Source of the DNA: Pseudomonadota bacterium
Lineage (GTDB): Bacteria; Pseudomonadota; Gammaproteobacteria; Burkholderiales; Burkholderiaceae_C
Length of the DNA stretch: 63,846 nt
Reading direction: 5' to 3'
NCBI GenBank assembly: GCA_018241225.1
Contig: JAFEEG010000014.1
Coordinates: 1-63,846, forward strand
Positions 17,341 through 25,271 of the stretch are shown here, piece by piece; position 1 is the stretch's first letter, and the number at the start of each line of letters is the position of its first letter. The notes beneath the pieces were generated by a model, which did no database searches, had not been told where the DNA came from, and saw only the letters and a program-made list of their open reading frames with translations. The translations under genes and the position numbers were made by a program.

Positions 17341-18948
17341 GTGAAGACTCAAATGAACACCACCCTGAAGAACGCGCTGCGCGCCACCGCCCTGGCCGCC
17401 AGCCTGATCGCGCCGGCCGCCTGGGCCGCCACGCCGGCCGACACGCTGGTCATCGCGCGCGACATCAGCGCCTTCCTGACGCTGGACCCGCAGGAGGCCT
17501 TCGAGATTGCCTCGGGCGACAGCCTCAACAACCTCTACCTGCGCCTGGTGCAGCACGATCCGATGGATTTCTCCAGGATCATCCCCGGCGCCGCGCAGAG
17601 CTGGGAAGCCGCGCCCGACGGCAAGCAGATCGTCTTCAAGATCCGCCAGGGCCTGAAGTTCCAGTCGGGCAACCCGCTCACCGCAGAAGATGCCGCCTTC
17701 TCGCTGCAGCGCGGCATCCTGCTGGACAAGCAGTCGGCCATCATCCTGCGCCAGTTCGGCTGGACCAAGGACAACGTGAAGGAGCGCGTGCGCGCCGACG
17801 GCGACAAGCTGGTGCTGAGCTTCGAGCAGCCCTACGCCACCGACCTGGTCCTGAGCGCGCTGAGCGCCACCATCGCCTCAGTGGTCGACCGGAAGCTGGT
17901 AATGGAGAACGAGCGCAACGGTGACCTGGGCAATGCCTGGCTGCGCACCCGCTCGGCCGGCGCCGGCGCCTACAGGCTGATCGAGTGGAAGGCCAAGGAC
18001 GCGGTGGTGATGGAAGCCTTCCCCGACTACCAGGGCGGCAGCGCGCCCAAGCTCAAGCGCGTCATCGTGCGCCACGTGTCCGAGCCGGCTGCCCAGCGCC
18101 TGCTGCTGGAAAAGGGCGACGTGGACGTGGCGGCCGACCTCAACCCCGACCAGGTGCAGGCCATTGCCGACAGGCCCGACCTGAAGGTGGTTCAGATCCC
18201 GCGCGGTAATGTGTACTACCTGGCGGTCAACACCTCCGTGCCCAGCCTGTCCAAGCCCGAGGTCTGGCAGGCCATGCGCTGGCTGATCGACTACGACGGC
18301 ATCGCCAACAAGCTGTTCCGCGGCCAGTACAAGGTCAACCAGACGCCGGTGGCCAGCGGCACCGACGGCGCGCTTACCGAGCAGCCCTACAAGCTGGACG
18401 TGGCCAAGGCCAAGGCCCTGCTGGCCAAGGCCGGCGTGCCCAACGGCTTCTCCATCTCGATGGACGTGATGAGCGCCAGCCCCTACCGCGAGATCGCGCA
18501 GTCGATCCAGTCCACCTTCGCGCAGGGCGGCATCCAGCTCGACCTGAAGGTGGCCGAGCCCTCGCAGGTGCTCACCCGCTACCGCGAGCGCCGCCACGAC
18601 ATGATCGTGTTCGTCTGGTCGCCCGACTATTCCGACCCGAGTTCCACTCTGGAGTTCTTCAGCCGCAACACCGACAACGCCACCACCTCGACCAACAAGA
18701 ACGCGCCCTGGCGCGCGCACTGGCTCATCCCGCAGATCACGGCGCAGGCCAACGCGGCATCGCACGAGGTGGACAACGCCAAGCGCATGAAGATCTACGG
18801 CGATCTGCAGCGCAGCCTGCGCGACGACTCGCCCTTCTCCTTCATCGTGCAGAAGCTGGAGCCCATTGCCACGCGCGCGAACGTGCACAACTACAGGGGC
18901 GCGATCACCTTCGACTCGACCGCCTACCACGTGATCGAGAAACGTTGA
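17341..18948 (+). CDS. Dpp/Opp-type ABC substrate-binding protein (importer 2)
   Basis: The protein has 535 residues from the GTG at 17341, or 531 from the ATG at 17353. Neither start has a clear ribosome binding site. A Sec signal peptide ends near LIAPAAWA. The mature part is a family 5 solute-binding protein with DISAFLTLDPQEAFE near its start. It differs strongly from importer 1's binding protein, so the two systems are not a recent duplication. It should serve the permeases and ATPases that follow. Confidence 0.88.
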   Translation: MKTQMNTTLKNALRATALAASLIAPAAWAATPADTLVIARDISAFLTLDPQEAFEIASGDSLNNLYLRLVQHDPMDFSRIIPGAAQSWEAAPDGKQIVFKIRQGLKFQSGNPLTAEDAAFSLQRGILLDKQSAIILRQFGWTKDNVKERVRADGDKLVLSFEQPYATDLVLSALSATIASVVDRKLVMENERNGDLGNAWLRTRSAGAGAYRLIEWKAKDAVVMEAFPDYQGGSAPKLKRVIVRHVSEPAAQRLLLEKGDVDVAADLNPDQVQAIADRPDLKVVQIPRGNVYYLAVNTSVPSLSKPEVWQAMRWLIDYDGIANKLFRGQYKVNQTPVASGTDGALTEQPYKLDVAKAKALLAKAGVPNGFSISMDVMSASPYREIAQSIQSTFAQGGIQLDLKVAEPSQVLTRYRERRHDMIVFVWSPDYSDPSSTLEFFSRNTDNATTSTNKNAPWRAHWLIPQITAQANAASHEVDNAKRMKIYGDLQRSLRDDSPFSFIVQKLEPIATRANVHNYRGAITFDSTAYHVIEKR

Positions 18949-18960
18949 GCGCCGCAGACA

Positions 18961-20067
18961 GTGAGTGAAGCAAGCCCGCCCCTTGCGGCCATGGCCGAGC
19001 GCGCGCCCGAACCAGGCCGCGCCCGCGCGCCGATGATGAAGATGACGATGAGCAAGCGCCTGCGCTGGCTGGGCTCGACCCTGCTGACGGCCTGCATCAC
19101 GCTGGCCGGCCTGCTGGTGGTGACCTTTGCGCTGGGCCGCGTGCTGCCCACCGACCCGGTGCTGCGCATCGTGGGCGACCGCGCCTCGCAGGAGCAGTAC
19201 GAGCGGGTCTACCGCGCCCTGCGCCTGGACCGCCCACTTCCCGAGCAGTTCGGCGCCTTCGTGGGCGACATGCTGCACGGGGATTTCGGCAAGTCGCTGG
19301 TCACTGGCAACCCCATCGGCGAAGACATCGCGCGCTACTTCCCGGCCACCTTCGAGCTGGCCTCGGCGGCCATCTTGCTGGGTGTGCTGCTGGGCATTCC
19401 GCTAGGCGTGCTTTGCGCCCAGTGTGCCAACCGGTTGCCAGACCACCTGGGCCGCATGCTCTCGCTGTCGGGGCACTCGGTACCCATCTTCTGGCTGGGC
19501 ATCGTCGGCCTGCTGGTGTTCTATGCGCAGTTGGGCTGGGTGGCGGGGCCGGGCCGGCTCGACGTGGCCTATCGCTACTCGGTACCGGCCGTCACGCACC
19601 TGATGCTGGTGGACACGGTGCTCGCCGGCGAATGGGATGCCTTTCGCAACGCGGTGTCGCACCTCGTCCTGCCGGCCAGCCTGCTGGGCCTGGTGGCGCT
19701 GGGCTACGTGGCGCGCATGACGCGCAGCTTTCTCCTTTGGCAGCTGCGCCAGGACTACACCACGGTGCTGCGGCTCAAGGGCCTATCCGACAGCGCCATC
19801 CTCTGGCGCCACGCGCTGCGCAATGCGGCCGGGCCCATCCTGGCCATCGTCGCGCTGACTTACGCCTACCTGCTCGAAGGCGCGGTGCTGACCGAGACGG
19901 TGTTCGCCTGGCCCGGCCTGGGCATGTACATCACCGATTCGCTCTTTGCCGCCGACATTCCCGCGGTGCTCGCCGCCACGCTGCTGGTGGGCACCATCTT
20001 CATGCTCGTGAACATCGCGAGCGAGCTGATCCAGGCGAGCCTAGATCCGAGGTCACGTTCCGCATGA
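18961..20067 (+). CDS. DppB-type ABC permease (importer 2)
   Basis: This is a six-helix permease of the DppB class, 368 residues from the GTG at 18961. The first ~25 residues are rich in Pro, Ala and Arg and are unusual for the family. The ATG at 19033 or 19036, just before MKMTMSKRLRWLGS, may be the real start. The ATPase-docking loop reads RQDYTTVLRLKGLSDSAILW. The stop overlaps the next permease start in ATGA. Confidence 0.87.
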   Translation: MSEASPPLAAMAERAPEPGRARAPMMKMTMSKRLRWLGSTLLTACITLAGLLVVTFALGRVLPTDPVLRIVGDRASQEQYERVYRALRLDRPLPEQFGAFVGDMLHGDFGKSLVTGNPIGEDIARYFPATFELASAAILLGVLLGIPLGVLCAQCANRLPDHLGRMLSLSGHSVPIFWLGIVGLLVFYAQLGWVAGPGRLDVAYRYSVPAVTHLMLVDTVLAGEWDAFRNAVSHLVLPASLLGLVALGYVARMTRSFLLWQLRQDYTTVLRLKGLSDSAILWRHALRNAAGPILAIVALTYAYLLEGAVLTETVFAWPGLGMYITDSLFAADIPAVLAATLLVGTIFMLVNIASELIQASLDPRSRSA

Positions 20068-20966
20068 GCTCCACGTCCACCCTGCAGTGGTTTTCCACCG
20101 ACACGCCCGCCACGCGCACACAGGCCCGCCTGGGCGCGGTCTACCGGCTGGTGCGGCGATTGCTCATGCACCCCATCGGCATTGCGGGCTTGGTCATCGT
20201 CGGCCTGATGGTGCTGGCGGCCCTGCTCGCGCCCTGGCTGCCGCTGGCCAACCCCATCACGCAGTCATTGGGCGAACGGCTGCTGCCGCCGTCGGCCCAA
20301 CATCTTCTGGGCACCGACACGCTGGGCCGCGACATTCTTTCGCGCGTGGTGCACGGCGCGCGGCCCACGCTGGCCATCGTGGCGCTTGTGCTGCTGGCCA
20401 GCGTGCCGGCAGGCCTGCTGATCGGCGCGGCAGCCGGCCTGTGGGGCGGTTGGCTGGATGCGGTGCTGATGCGCCTGTCCGACGTGTTCATGGCCTTCCC
20501 TCGGCTCATTCTCGCCATCGCCGTGGCCGCTACCTTGAGCTCGGGCCTGTGGACCGCGGTCATCGCCATTGCGCTGACGGGCTGGCCACCCTATGCACGG
20601 GTGGCACGTGCCGAGGTGGCTGCGCTGCGCCAGGCGGAATTCATCCAGGCGGCCAAGGCAATGGGCGTATCGCGACTCCGCCTGTTGCTGCGCCATGCGC
20701 TGCCGCTGTGCCTGCCTTCGGCCGTGGTGCGCGCAGCGCTGGATGCGCCGGGCATCGTGCTCATCATCTCGGGCCTGGGCTTTCTGGGCCTGGGCCTGCC
20801 GCCGCCGGCGCCCGAATGGGGCGCCATGGTGGCCGAGGGCCGGGCCATCGTGTTCGAGGCATGGTGGGTCTCCACCCTGCCGGGGGTGATGATCCTCATG
20901 CTCAGCCTCGGGTTCAATTTTCTGGGCGACGCATTGCGCGATGTGGTCGACCCCGGCGTGAAGTGA
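20064..20966 (+). CDS. DppC-type ABC permease (importer 2)
   Basis: The 300-residue second permease subunit carries the DppC hallmark LGTDTLGRDILSRVVHGARP, a docking loop EFIQAAKAMGVSRLRLLLRH and the C-terminal LGFNFLGDALRDVVDP. The start at 20064 overlaps the preceding stop by four bases. The long upstream extension of the open frame is antiphase to the preceding permease gene and is not used. Confidence 0.9.
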   Translation: MSSTSTLQWFSTDTPATRTQARLGAVYRLVRRLLMHPIGIAGLVIVGLMVLAALLAPWLPLANPITQSLGERLLPPSAQHLLGTDTLGRDILSRVVHGARPTLAIVALVLLASVPAGLLIGAAAGLWGGWLDAVLMRLSDVFMAFPRLILAIAVAATLSSGLWTAVIAIALTGWPPYARVARAEVAALRQAEFIQAAKAMGVSRLRLLLRHALPLCLPSAVVRAALDAPGIVLIISGLGFLGLGLPPPAPEWGAMVAEGRAIVFEAWWVSTLPGVMILMLSLGFNFLGDALRDVVDPGVK

Positions 20967-20977
20967 GAGAGCGGCAC

Positions 20978-21841
20978 ATGAGCAACACCGACCCTGGCCG
21001 CGAGGCCGACCAGCCGCTGCTGGAAATCCGCAACCTACACATAAGCTTTGCCACGCCGCAAGGCCGCACGCAGGCCGTGCGCGGCGTGAACCTGAGCATG
21101 GGGCGCGAGCGCATTGCAGTGGTGGGCGAATCGGGATCGGGCAAGTCGATCACCTTCCGCTCACTGCTGGGCCTGCTGCCGGCCAGTGCCGAGATAGCCG
21201 CCGACCGGCTGCACCTGCAAGGCGACTACCTGCTGTCGCTGGGCCCCCGCGCCATGCGTGCGGTGCGCGGCCGGCGGATCGGGATGGTGGTGCAAGACCC
21301 GAAGCAGGGCCTGGACCCGCTCATGACCATCGGCCGCCAGCTTGCCGAGATGCTCAAGCTGCACGGCAAGGCGCCGCGCCTCGGGCTGCAGCGGCGCGTG
21401 CACGAGCTGCTGGCCGATGTGTACATCCGCGACCCCAAGCGCGTGGCCGGGTTGTATCCGCACGAGGTCTCCGGCGGCATGGCGCAGCGCGCGATGCTGG
21501 CCATGATGCTGTCGGCCGAGCCCGACCTGCTCATTGCCGACGAAGCCACCTCGGCGCTGGACGCGGTGGTGCGCCACCGCATCCTCGATCTGATCGACGA
21601 GCAGGTGCGCCTGCGCGGCATGGGGCTGGTGCTGATCAGCCACGACCTGGACCTGGTGGCCGGCTACGCCGACCGAGTGCTCGTTATGTATGCGGGCCGC
21701 GTGGTCGAAGAGTTGCAGGGTGGCCAGATGGACGCGGCAACGCACCCCTACACCCGCGGGCTGCTGGCGTGCCGGCCTTCGCTCGACCATCCGGGCGGTG
21801 ATCTGCCCGTGCTTCAACGGGAGGCGGCATGGCTACTTTGA
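20978..21841 (+). CDS. DppD-type ABC ATPase (importer 2)
   Basis: The 287-residue ATPase has Walker A GESGSGKS near residue 50, a signature region written VSGGMAQRAM, which departs from the usual LSGGQ (Met replaces Gln), and Walker B LLIADEATSALD. The C-terminus has HPYTRGLLAC. It starts 11 bases after the permease stop and overlaps the next ATPase gene by 13 bases. It should pair with that second ATPase as a heterodimer. Confidence 0.88.
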   Translation: MSNTDPGREADQPLLEIRNLHISFATPQGRTQAVRGVNLSMGRERIAVVGESGSGKSITFRSLLGLLPASAEIAADRLHLQGDYLLSLGPRAMRAVRGRRIGMVVQDPKQGLDPLMTIGRQLAEMLKLHGKAPRLGLQRRVHELLADVYIRDPKRVAGLYPHEVSGGMAQRAMLAMMLSAEPDLLIADEATSALDAVVRHRILDLIDEQVRLRGMGLVLISHDLDLVAGYADRVLVMYAGRVVEELQGGQMDAATHPYTRGLLACRPSLDHPGGDLPVLQREAAWLL

Positions 21842-22578
21842 ACACCCCGGCCTTGCGCATCGACGACCTCGTGGTGCGCCGTGGCAGCGCGCTGGTGGTC
21901 AACGGTGTCTCCATCGAGGTGCCGGCGGGCGGCAGCCTGGGCATCGTGGGCGAATCGGGCTGCGGCAAGAGCAGCATCCTGCGCGCTGTGGCCGGCATCG
22001 ACAACCAATGGAGCGGATGCATCCAAGTAGCCGGCCGCGCCATCGGCGCGCGGCGCACGCTGGCGGACCGGCGCGCCATGCAGATGGTGTTCCAGGACCC
22101 GCTGGCCGCTCTCAACCCCAGCCACACCATCGACGAGATCCTGCGCGAGCCGCTCGTGGTGCACGGCATGGATGCCCACGAGGCGCGCATCGGCGAGGCG
22201 CTGCGGACCGTGGCGCTGCCCGCCACTGTGCGCTTCCGCTTTCCTGGCCAGCTCTCGGGCGGCCAGCGCCAGCGCGTGTGCATCGCCCGGGCATTGCTGG
22301 TGCAGCCACAAGTGCTGCTGCTGGACGAACCCACCTCTGCGCTGGACGTGTCGGTGCAAGCCGAGGTGCTCAACCTGCTGGCGCGGCTGCGGCGCGAGCA
22401 GTACCAGGCCTTCGTGCTGGTGAGCCACGACCTGCACGTGGTGGCTCACATGTGCGACCGGGTCGCCTTCATGGTGGGCGGGCGATTTACCGATGTGCTG
22501 ACCCGTGACCAATTGCGCGGCGCCAGCCTGCACCACCCCGAGGCCCAGCGGCTGCTCGAAGCGGCACTGACTCATTGA
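21829..22578 (+). CDS. DppF-type ABC ATPase (importer 2)
   Basis: The 249-residue ATPase has Walker A GESGCGKS near residue 43, signature LSGGQRQRV and Walker B LLLDEPTSALD. It is slightly shorter than many DppF proteins and lacks the C-terminal oligopeptide-domain cysteines. It is the last gene of the 14-kb amine/peptide locus. The next gene is preceded by its own promoter-like region with an IclR-type palindrome. Confidence 0.88.
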   Translation: MATLNTPALRIDDLVVRRGSALVVNGVSIEVPAGGSLGIVGESGCGKSSILRAVAGIDNQWSGCIQVAGRAIGARRTLADRRAMQMVFQDPLAALNPSHTIDEILREPLVVHGMDAHEARIGEALRTVALPATVRFRFPGQLSGGQRQRVCIARALLVQPQVLLLDEPTSALDVSVQAEVLNLLARLRREQYQAFVLVSHDLHVVAHMCDRVAFMVGGRFTDVLTRDQLRGASLHHPEAQRLLEAALTH

Positions 22579-22587
22579 CATCCAGTG

Positions 22588-22602
22588 TTCTATTTTATGG
22601 AA
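22588..22602. promoter_or_regulatory. IclR-type operator before the CoA-transferase operon
   Basis: TTCTATTTTATGGAA fits the TTC-N9-GAA pattern of the two sites flanking iclR, with one arm pair mismatched. It lies 93 bases before the start codon at 22695. A CATACT sequence at 22614-22619 could be the -10, placing the palindrome at the -35. The patch 22585-22635 is markedly AT-rich against its surroundings, as expected of a promoter. Confidence 0.5.
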
Positions 22603-22694
22603 TTATTGTTGTTCATACTGGAACCATTTAGGATGACCGCATCGACAAGGGCACGCAACGGCGCGTGCCACCTTTCACTTCAAGCCACCACTCC

Positions 22695-23864
22695 ATGACC
22701 GCTGCCCCCCAGACCGCCCTGCTGCCCTTGTCCGGCGTGCGCGTGGTCGAGTTCTGCTCGACCGCCTCCGGACCTTTCTCGACCATGCTGCTGGCCGACA
22801 TGGGCGCCGAAGTGGTGAAGATCGAGCCGCCCGCCGGAGACGGCCTGCGGCAGTGGCCCCCGCTCAACGAGGGCTACAGCGAGAACTTCGCCTCCCTCAA
22901 CCGCAACAAGCGCTCGGTCGTGCTCAACCTCAAGGACGCCGACGACGTTGCGCTGGCACGCCGCCTGATCCTGGAGGCCGACGTGGTGGTCGAGAACAAC
23001 CGCCCCGGCGTGATGGACCGGCTGGGCCTGGGCTATGCCAGCCTGTCGGCCGAGAAGCCGTCGCTCTTGTTCTGCTCCATCTCGGCCTACGGCCAGAGCG
23101 GCCCGCGCTCGGGCGAAGGCGGCTTCGACCTCACCATCCAGGCCGCGGCCGGCGTGATGAGCGTGACCGGCGAGCCCAGCGGCGCACCGGTGAAGTGCGG
23201 CGTACCGCTGTCGGACTTTGCCTCGGGCCTGTACGCGGCGTTTTCCATCTCGGCCATGCTGGCCCATGTGCGCGCCGGCGGCCACGGTGCCCACATCGAC
23301 ATACCCATGTTTGGCTGCACGCTGGGCATTGCCGCGCTGCAGACCAGCGAGTACTTCGGCAACGGCCGCAGCCCCGTCAAGCTGGGCTCGGCCCATCCGC
23401 GCAATGCGCCGTACCAGGCCTTCCAGGCCAAGGACGGGTACTTCGCCATTGCCGCGGGCAACCACAAGCTCTGGCTCGACGTGCTGGGCGTGGTCGACAT
23501 GCCCAGCCTGGCCGACGATGCCCGCTTCATCAGCACCACCGACCGGGCCCGCAACCAGGCTGCGCTCAAGGAGATCCTGGAGGGCGTGTTCACGCGCCAG
23601 CCGGTGGCACACTGGATCGACGCCTTCAACGAAGCCGGCGTGCCGCACGCGCGCATCAACGACTACGCCGCCGCCCTGGCCGACCCGCAGACAGAGCACA
23701 TGGGCTGGGTGCAGCCGCTGGAGCTGCCCAACGGCCAGAAGACCCGCACCTTTGCCTCGCCGGTGAGGCTGAACGGCCAGGGCTTTCCCATCCGTCGCCC
23801 CGCGCCGGGCCTGGGCGAGCACACCGAGGAAGTGCGCGTGCAGTTCGCGGCCAAGGTGGCGTGA
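22695..23864 (+). CDS. CaiB/BaiF family III CoA-transferase
   Basis: The 389-residue protein is a family III CoA-transferase with the N-terminal LSGVRVVEFCSTASGPF block, ADMGAEVVKIEPP (34-46) and the catalytic aspartate D145 in EGGFDLTIQAAAG. It would move CoA between a donor acyl-CoA and an organic acid in the cytosol. The ATG at 22695 is preferred over an in-frame GTG ten codons earlier because the conserved region begins soon after it. Its stop overlaps the start of the thiol dioxygenase gene, so the two are translationally coupled. The acid it activates is not known. Confidence 0.87.
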   Translation: MTAAPQTALLPLSGVRVVEFCSTASGPFSTMLLADMGAEVVKIEPPAGDGLRQWPPLNEGYSENFASLNRNKRSVVLNLKDADDVALARRLILEADVVVENNRPGVMDRLGLGYASLSAEKPSLLFCSISAYGQSGPRSGEGGFDLTIQAAAGVMSVTGEPSGAPVKCGVPLSDFASGLYAAFSISAMLAHVRAGGHGAHIDIPMFGCTLGIAALQTSEYFGNGRSPVKLGSAHPRNAPYQAFQAKDGYFAIAAGNHKLWLDVLGVVDMPSLADDARFISTTDRARNQAALKEILEGVFTRQPVAHWIDAFNEAGVPHARINDYAAALADPQTEHMGWVQPLELPNGQKTRTFASPVRLNGQGFPIRRPAPGLGEHTEEVRVQFAAKVA

Positions 23865-24481
23865 TGGCGCAGCCGCAGCAGCAACAACAACAGGAAAGCC
23901 GCCTGCTCCAGTTCGTGGCGGCCATGACGCGGCTGGTGGAATCCGGCCCGGCCGACGAGGCCCGGCTGCTCGATGGCGCCACGCCCCTCATGCAGGCCCT
24001 GGTGGCGCATGACGACTGGCTGCCCGAAGCCATGGCCGTGCCGCACCCGCAGTACTACCAGCAGCACCTGCTTTATGGCGACCCGCTGGACCGCTTCTCG
24101 CTCGTGAGCTTTGTCTGGGGCCCGGGCCAGAAGACGCCGGTGCACGACCACACGGTGTGGGGAATCATCGGCATGCTGCGCGGCAGCGAATGCGGCCAGG
24201 GCTATGTTCGCGGCAGCGACGGAAGCATCGCGCCCCACGGCCCCGAAGTGGTGTTGCTGCCCGGTGACCTGGACAAGGTTTCGCCCACCCTGGGCGACAT
24301 CCACGTGGTGCGCAACGCCTTCGACGACAAGGTGTCGATCAGCATCCATCTGTATGGCGGCAACATCGGCGGCATCCAGCGCCATGTGTTCGTGCCCGGC
24401 ACCGGCGAGGTGAAGGACTTCGTCTCGGGCTACTCGAACACGCTGTCGCCCAACCTCTGGGCCAAGGCGGTTGCGGCATGA
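23864..24481 (+). CDS. Cysteine-dioxygenase-family thiol dioxygenase
   Basis: The 205-residue cupin is a mononuclear iron thiol dioxygenase. The 3-His iron site is H94 and H96 (VHDHTVWG) and H147 (GDIHVV). The outer-sphere triad S160-H162-Y164 (SIHLY) is intact, as in 3-mercaptopropionate dioxygenases and bacterial cysteine dioxygenases. A glutamine run at residues 5-10 is odd and probably disordered. These enzymes convert a thiol to a sulfinic acid using O2. Coupling to a CoA-transferase gene (shared TGATG) suggests a mercapto-acid substrate that is oxidised and then CoA-activated. Mercaptosuccinate or cysteine are alternatives. Confidence 0.85.
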   Translation: MAQPQQQQQQESRLLQFVAAMTRLVESGPADEARLLDGATPLMQALVAHDDWLPEAMAVPHPQYYQQHLLYGDPLDRFSLVSFVWGPGQKTPVHDHTVWGIIGMLRGSECGQGYVRGSDGSIAPHGPEVVLLPGDLDKVSPTLGDIHVVRNAFDDKVSISIHLYGGNIGGIQRHVFVPGTGEVKDFVSGYSNTLSPNLWAKAVAA

Positions 24482-25239
24482 GCACGGCCTGCGAACTCGT
24501 CAGCACCCGCGAAGGCGGCGTGCTGCACCTGCAGCTGAACCGGCCGGACAAGGGCAATGCGCTGTCGGCTTCGCTGGTCCGGGCACTCACCGAAGCCGTC
24601 GAAGACGCAGCAGCCGACGACAAGCTGGGCCTGCTGGTGCTCTCGGGTGCCGGGCGGCACTTCTGTACCGGCTTCGACCTTTCCGACATCGACAGCGAAA
24701 CCGATGACAGCCTGCTGGCCCGCTTCACCCGCGTGGAGCTGCTGCTGCAGGCCGTGAACGCCGCGCCCTTTGCCACGCTGGCACTGGCCCGCGGCCGCAC
24801 CATGGGTGCTGGCGCCGACCTGTTTGCCGCCTGCACCGAGCGCTGGATCGTGGACGACGCGAGCTTTGCATTTCCCGGCGCGGGCTTCGGCCTGGTGCTG
24901 GGCACCACGCGCCTGGCCACGCTGGTGGGTGCCACGCGCGCCGCGCAATGGATCGAAGGCGGTGCGCTCATCGATGCGGCCAGCGCATGCGCAAGCGGCC
25001 TGGCTACGCGGCAGCTTGCCGCAGATGCGCTCGATGCCGAGAGCGCAGCGTTGCAAGCGCGCGTGAGCCGGCTGGATCTGCACACGCAGCGCGCCATCCA
25101 CGCCGCCATCGATGCCGCCCGCCGTCCGCACGGCGACACGGGCGATGCACAAGACCTCGCACGACTGGTGCGCTCGGCCGCACGGCCCGGGCTGCGCGAT
25201 CGCGTGGCCGCGTACCGCGCCGCGCAGCGCAAGGCCTGA
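24478..25239 (+). CDS. Enoyl-CoA hydratase/isomerase family protein (first copy)
   Basis: The 253-residue protein is a crotonase-fold protein with the oxyanion-hole stretches GAGRHFCTGFDLSDI and RGRTMGAGADLFAACT. The acidic residues that usually serve hydration are not obvious at both canonical sites, so isomerase or hydrolase activity is as likely as hydration. Its start overlaps the dioxygenase stop (ATGA), extending the coupled set to three genes. Confidence 0.82.
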   Translation: MSTACELVSTREGGVLHLQLNRPDKGNALSASLVRALTEAVEDAAADDKLGLLVLSGAGRHFCTGFDLSDIDSETDDSLLARFTRVELLLQAVNAAPFATLALARGRTMGAGADLFAACTERWIVDDASFAFPGAGFGLVLGTTRLATLVGATRAAQWIEGGALIDAASACASGLATRQLAADALDAESAALQARVSRLDLHTQRAIHAAIDAARRPHGDTGDAQDLARLVRSAARPGLRDRVAAYRAAQRKA

Positions 25240-25271
25240 ACCATTTCCGGATTTCTCCAAGGACGATCAAC

